Below, piece after piece: positions 61,167-64,000 of a stretch of DNA of 64,000 bases. A program made the position numbers and the translations under genes. The notes beneath the pieces were generated by a model. That model was not told the DNA's origin, ran no database searches, and saw only the letters and a program-made list of their open reading frames with translations. The DNA comes from JBLNDJ01 sp050261515 (GTDB lineage Bacteria; Acidobacteriota; Terriglobia; Bryobacterales; Bryobacteraceae), in assembly GCA_050261515.1 (NCBI GenBank), contig JBLNDJ010000048.1, positions 62,001 to 126,000 on the forward strand, read 5' to 3'. Positions within the stretch are counted from its first letter, which is position 1. Every line of letters starts with the position of its first letter.

Positions 61167-61775
61167 CTACGCGCCTCCTTTCATTGCTTTGGCCGCTTGC
61201 AGCACGGCCTGCCGCATGCCGATGTAGGTTCCGCACCGGCAGAGATTCCCACCAAGCCCGTGCTCGACCTGCTCGAGCGTCGGGTTCGGATGATCGGCGA
61301 GATATGCCTTAGTCGCCATGACGAATCCGGGCGTGCAGTAGCCGCACTGCTGCGCGTCGTTCTCGACGAAAGCGTCGATGATCGGATTCCGCTTGCCGTT
61401 TTCGCTCAGGCTCTCGATAGTCTGAATTTCTTTGCCCTGCGCGTCGATGGCCAGCACCGAGCAGGCATAGACGGCCTTGCCGGCCATGATGACGGTGCAG
61501 GCGCCGCAAGTCCCGCGGTCGCAGACCTTCTTGGCGCCGGTCAGATCGAGATGATCGCGCAGTGCGTCGAGCAAAGTGACGCGCGGCTCGACGGTGAGCT
61601 GATGAGGTCTTCCGTTGATCTGTAGCGTAATCGGGACGGGGCCCGGACCGGCCGTCTGTGCCGTCTGCGCCCCGGCGGTTCGCTCCAGAATTCCGCTCCC
61701 AAAAGTCGCGCCGCCAATCCCCGCCTCGCGAAGGAACCCGCGCCGCGAAACGCCAGGCTTTTTGGTTGAACTCAC
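61167..61775 (-). CDS. Two-[2Fe-2S] small subunit with Tat signal
   Basis: A 202-residue iron-sulfur subunit of the molybdo-hydroxylase. It opens with a clear Tat signal (SRRGFLREAGIGGATFGSGI), so the assembled complex is probably carried to the periplasm with this subunit as escort. The plant-type cluster is in KKVCDRGTCGACTVIMAGKA with the fourth Cys in VYACSVL. The second cluster is in DAQQCGYCTPGFVMA and GNLCRCGTYIGMRQA. The GTG start has GGAGG 5 nt upstream, and TATATT at ~61803 may be its -10. First gene of the three-gene operon (small, large, medium). Confidence 0.93.
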   Translation of the reverse strand: MSSTKKPGVSRRGFLREAGIGGATFGSGILERTAGAQTAQTAGPGPVPITLQINGRPHQLTVEPRVTLLDALRDHLDLTGAKKVCDRGTCGACTVIMAGKAVYACSVLAIDAQGKEIQTIESLSENGKRNPIIDAFVENDAQQCGYCTPGFVMATKAYLADHPNPTLEQVEHGLGGNLCRCGTYIGMRQAVLQAAKAMKGGA

Positions 61776-61810
61776 AATACCCTCCGGTGGATTAACGCTT
61801 CTGAATATAC

Positions 61811-61928
61811 CAGAAGAAGCTGGAAGCTAGAAGCTGGAAGTCAGAAGCCGGTCAGAAGCACAGGAAGTCCAGGAAGTCTTCTGGCTTCTGCCTTCTGGCT
61901 TCTAGCTTTCAGCTTCTAGCTTCTTCTT
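61811..61928. repeat. AGAAGC-rich imperfect inverted repeat
   Basis: The left half is built of AGAAGCTGGA/AGCTAG units (61811-61851) and the right half of their complement (about 61880-61928: GGCTTCTGCC, TTCTAGCTTT). Together they can form a long imperfect hairpin. It lies in the 501-bp gap (61776-62276) between the molybdo-hydroxylase operon and the TolC gene. The gap contains no convincing ORF; the ORF at 62044-62280 lacks a start signal and protein-like sequence. Confidence 0.65.
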
Positions 61929-61938
61929 TGTTAGCACC

Positions 61939-61984
61939 CCTCTTGGGGAGCCGTCCACGATTGATTTCGTGGCTCCCCAAGAGG
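61939..61984. repeat. Perfect 14-bp inverted repeat (stem-loop)
   Basis: CCTCTTGGGGAGCC (61939-61952) and GGCTCCCCAAGAGG (61971-61984) are exact complements around an 18-nt loop that can itself add CCACGA/TCGTGG pairing. No T-tract follows on either strand. It may be a terminator aid, a mobile repeat unit or a structured RNA element. Confidence 0.65.
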
Positions 61985-62168
61985 TCTAGGCTCAGAGCCG
62001 TGGGTGCGAGGTTTCGAGGCGGGACTCGTTCCTACTGCGTGATGTGAAGCGAATCTTGGCGGGTATACAGAGGACCAAACCACCAATCCCTGAGCCTGTG
62101 CTCGGTGTCATCACGTCCTGCCACAAAGGCAATCCCGTTACCAAAGCTAAGAGGTTGAAAATGAACTC

Positions 62169-62195
62169 GGGGGGCGGGACGGCTCCCGCCGCCCC
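62169..62195 (-). terminator. GC-rich hairpin after the TolC gene
   Basis: An 11-bp GC stem (62169-62179 with 62184-62195, one bulged G) lies ~80 bp beyond the TolC stop. On the minus strand it is followed by CGAGTTCATTTT. It is a plausible but imperfect intrinsic terminator. Confidence 0.4.
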
Positions 62196-62276
62196 GGCAA
62201 AAATTGCACGATACCCGGATCGGCCATGCAAATTAGTACCGCTTCATCGGCGGCTGCGCGGGCTGGCTCGCGCGGC

Positions 62277-64000
62277 CTAATTCTGTACCGCGGGCAGAGC
62301 GCTCGGCGGGCGGGCCACGCGGCCTTTCGCCGCTTCGTCAAGCGAAACGTTGTAGCGGTCGAGCAGGTCGCCGGTCGCCGCGTCCAGTTGCACCTTAGCC
62401 TTTGCATAGGCGCTCTGGGCCGCCACTTCGTTCGATTGGGCCACGGCCAGGTCGCGCTGGTATTGAATCACGAAGAAAATCGTCGAAGCGCCGAGCGCGT
62501 ATTTCTTCTGCTCCGCCTCGAGCGTCTGCTGGGCCAGTTCCCGCGCCTTCACCGCGGCCTGATACGAGGCCGACGCCTGCTGCACCGCGATCAGGGCGTT
62601 CCTGACCTCCACGCGGATGCCGTTGATCTGCCTTTGGTATTGAAGTTCCTGGGTTCGTAGCTGCAAGGCGTCGATGATATAGTCCGCCTGGGCCGAACGG
62701 TTGCGGAGCGGGACCACCAATTGTACCCCGATCGAGTAGTCCGGGAACTTGCGCGAGAACACCTGCGAGAGCGCGGATCCGAAGCCGCCGATGAAGAACG
62801 GGTTGCCGCCGTGGCCGCCGTTCGGCGCAAACGGGTCCTGCGGATTCGGAATCGAGTTGATCTGGCCGGCCAGGCCGTTGTTGCTGAAATTTGCCACCAG
62901 GTCCAGCCCCGGCAGCATCTGGCTGCGGTCGCCCTTCAGGCCTATCTTCGTGCTCTCGATGCTGATCCGGGATTGCGCGATCTCGGGCCGGTTCTCGAGG
63001 GCGCGGGCCGTCAGGTCCTGGACCGGGATGACGGGCTCGACCTGAGGGACGGCGATGTGGTCGGTTGGGATGATGCGCGCATCGGAAATCGCCGGGCTCG
63101 CCACACCTGTCCTGCTGAGCGCGTTCTTGAGCAGCGTTTCCTGCTGCAGAACCTGCGTCTGCGCGTTCACGAGCTGCTGCTGGTAGTTGGCGACCTCGGA
63201 TTCCGCCTTGACAATCTCGATGGGCGCCAGCGTGCCGATCTCGACCTGTTTCTTGTTGTCCTCGTAGAGCCGCTGCGCTACCTGGAGCGCCTGCTGCTTC
63301 ACCCGCGCGTTTTCGTTGAAGCTGACCAGGTCCCAATAAGCCCGGACCACGTCGGCTACGGTCTGAATCACCTGCTGCTTGAACACCAGGTCGTTCACCT
63401 TCAGGCTGTTCTTGGCGACGCGAATGTTGCGGTTGTTCACCGCCAGGCCAAACCCCTGCAAGAGCCGCTGCGTGACCTGCAAATTGAGGCTCGCGTTCTG
63501 GAACGGGTTGAAGTCGATGACTCCCGCGTTGGAGGTCGTGACCGTATTCTGCCAGTTCAGGTTCACGTTGGTGCCGGTCAGGAAGCCTTTCGAAATGCCG
63601 GTGAAGTATCCGTCGTTGCGAGTCACCAGGGCATTGGTTCCGGTGGTGAACGAGTTCGACTGAGGCGACGTGGCGTGGCCCCACTGCCCGGCGACGTAGA
63701 ACGATGGGTCGAGGTTCGGAATCGAGGTACCGGTCTGGGTGATGATGGTGCCGCCCGCGCCGCCCGAATTGTAGCCCGAGGAGCCGCTGCCCGCCGCTCC
63801 GAACGCCCCGCCGCTCACCGAGGACAGCGCCGCCGTGGTCGCGTTCTGCACGCTCGCCGGAATGCCGCGGAGCAGGCCGCCTGCCTGCGCGCGAAGCAGG
63901 TTCGCCTCGGCCTGCGGCCGCCCGTAGCGCTGGATCTGTATGTCAAGATTATTCTCAAGCGCGAGCGCGATGGCATCCTGGAGCGAAAGATAGATGTTGC
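62277..64000 (-). CDS. TolC-family outer-membrane efflux protein (5' end beyond window)
   Basis: An outer-membrane efflux channel subunit, truncated by the window edge; at least 574 residues are visible and the frame is still open at 64000. Two OEP repeats are present. The first starts SLQDAIALALENNLDIQIQR just inside the edge, followed by a long Gly/Ser/Asn insert (GAAGSGSSGYNSGGAGGT), then LQVTQRLLQGFGLAVNNRNI and NARVKQQALQVAQRLYEDNK. The second has LTARALENRPEIAQSRISIE and EVRNALIAVQQASASYQAAV and ends QLDAATGDLLDRYNVSLDE. TolC trimers span the periplasm and export drugs or metals with an RND or MFS pump. The partner genes must lie upstream, outside the window. Confidence 0.92.
   Translation of the reverse strand, partial: NIYLSLQDAIALALENNLDIQIQRYGRPQAEANLLRAQAGGLLRGIPASVQNATTAALSSVSGGAFGAAGSGSSGYNSGGAGGTIITQTGTSIPNLDPSFYVAGQWGHATSPQSNSFTTGTNALVTRNDGYFTGISKGFLTGTNVNLNWQNTVTTSNAGVIDFNPFQNASLNLQVTQRLLQGFGLAVNNRNIRVAKNSLKVNDLVFKQQVIQTVADVVRAYWDLVSFNENARVKQQALQVAQRLYEDNKKQVEIGTLAPIEIVKAESEVANYQQQLVNAQTQVLQQETLLKNALSRTGVASPAISDARIIPTDHIAVPQVEPVIPVQDLTARALENRPEIAQSRISIESTKIGLKGDRSQMLPGLDLVANFSNNGLAGQINSIPNPQDPFAPNGGHGGNPFFIGGFGSALSQVFSRKFPDYSIGVQLVVPLRNRSAQADYIIDALQLRTQELQYQRQINGIRVEVRNALIAVQQASASYQAAVKARELAQQTLEAEQKKYALGASTIFFVIQYQRDLAVAQSNEVAAQSAYAKAKVQLDAATGDLLDRYNVSLDEAAKGRVARPPSALPAVQN

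Noticed and set aside
62044..62280. 79-codon plus-strand ORF in the TolC/molybdo-hydroxylase gap
   Set aside because: No ribosome-binding site or -10, crosses a GC hairpin and resembles no protein.

Overview
The window is high-GC (visibly 60-70%) bacterial chromosome, densely packed with genes on both strands. There are no rRNA, tRNA, prophage or transposase genes and no CRISPR array. The gene set suggests an Acidobacteriota member close to Bryobacterales/Solibacter: several Tat-exported Gfo/Idh/MocA and sugar-phosphate-isomerase-like proteins, a CarD regulator, many exported glycoside hydrolases, a PEP-CTERM protein, a three-subunit molybdo-hydroxylase with a Tat signal, and two MoxR-type AAA modules. 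This placement is inference from gene content, not from a marker gene.

Layout. 1-9.7 kb: a Tat-exported Gfo/Idh/MocA oxidoreductase, a TPR protein, a 1001-residue zinc-motif/Ala-Pro/membrane/lectin-like protein, CarD, and a PfkB kinase followed by a TIM-barrel isomerase. 9.7-11.4 kb: type I-beta DAHP synthase (aroF) behind what reads as a complete transcription attenuator: promoter, 20-codon leader peptide rich in Phe/Tyr/Trp, antiterminator and intrinsic terminator. This is the main finding. 11.4-15.1 kb: an amino-sugar locus (GH2 exo-glucosaminidase-like enzyme, small protein, divergent PIG-L deacetylase). 15-25.6 kb: methyltransferase, nitrilase-fold amidase, ABC-F ATPase, DUF5009 acyltransferase, an aldo/keto-reductase-like protein lacking its catalytic residues, a GH36 alpha-galactosidase broken by one missing base, and an M1 aminopeptidase. 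25.6-33.7 kb: a MoxR ATPase plus its 609-residue partner, then a minus-strand run fumC - M20 peptidase - GH-like protein - SDR. 33.8-38.2 kb: DHDPS-family lyase, PEP-CTERM protein, DUF255 thioredoxin-like protein, thiol peroxidase, HU/IHF protein. 38.2-43.5 kb: a tightly overlapping plus-strand operon for envelope biogenesis (site-2 protease, GT2, GT4, prepilin peptidase, undecaprenyl pyrophosphate synthase, CdsA, small membrane protein). 43.5-47.8 kb: DJ-1/PfpI protein, HEAT-repeat protein, and a MoxR-like ATPase with its VWA partner. 48-58 kb: TrmB-type regulator, isomerase, GlgX, an ECF sigma factor with a small membrane protein, GH9 cellulase-like enzyme, YciI-like protein, isomerase, DUF1326 protein. 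58-64 kb: the molybdo-hydroxylase operon, a 500-bp repeat-rich gap, and a TolC-family protein running off the right edge.

Taken together, the region serves polysaccharide and amino-sugar use (GH2, GH9, GH36, GlgX, PIG-L, isomerases, PfkB), envelope construction, and protein quality control or AAA remodelling. A repeated sequence habit is a TAnnnT hexamer only 6-9 nt upstream of start codons with no Shine-Dalgarno, which suggests that leaderless mRNAs are common in this genome.
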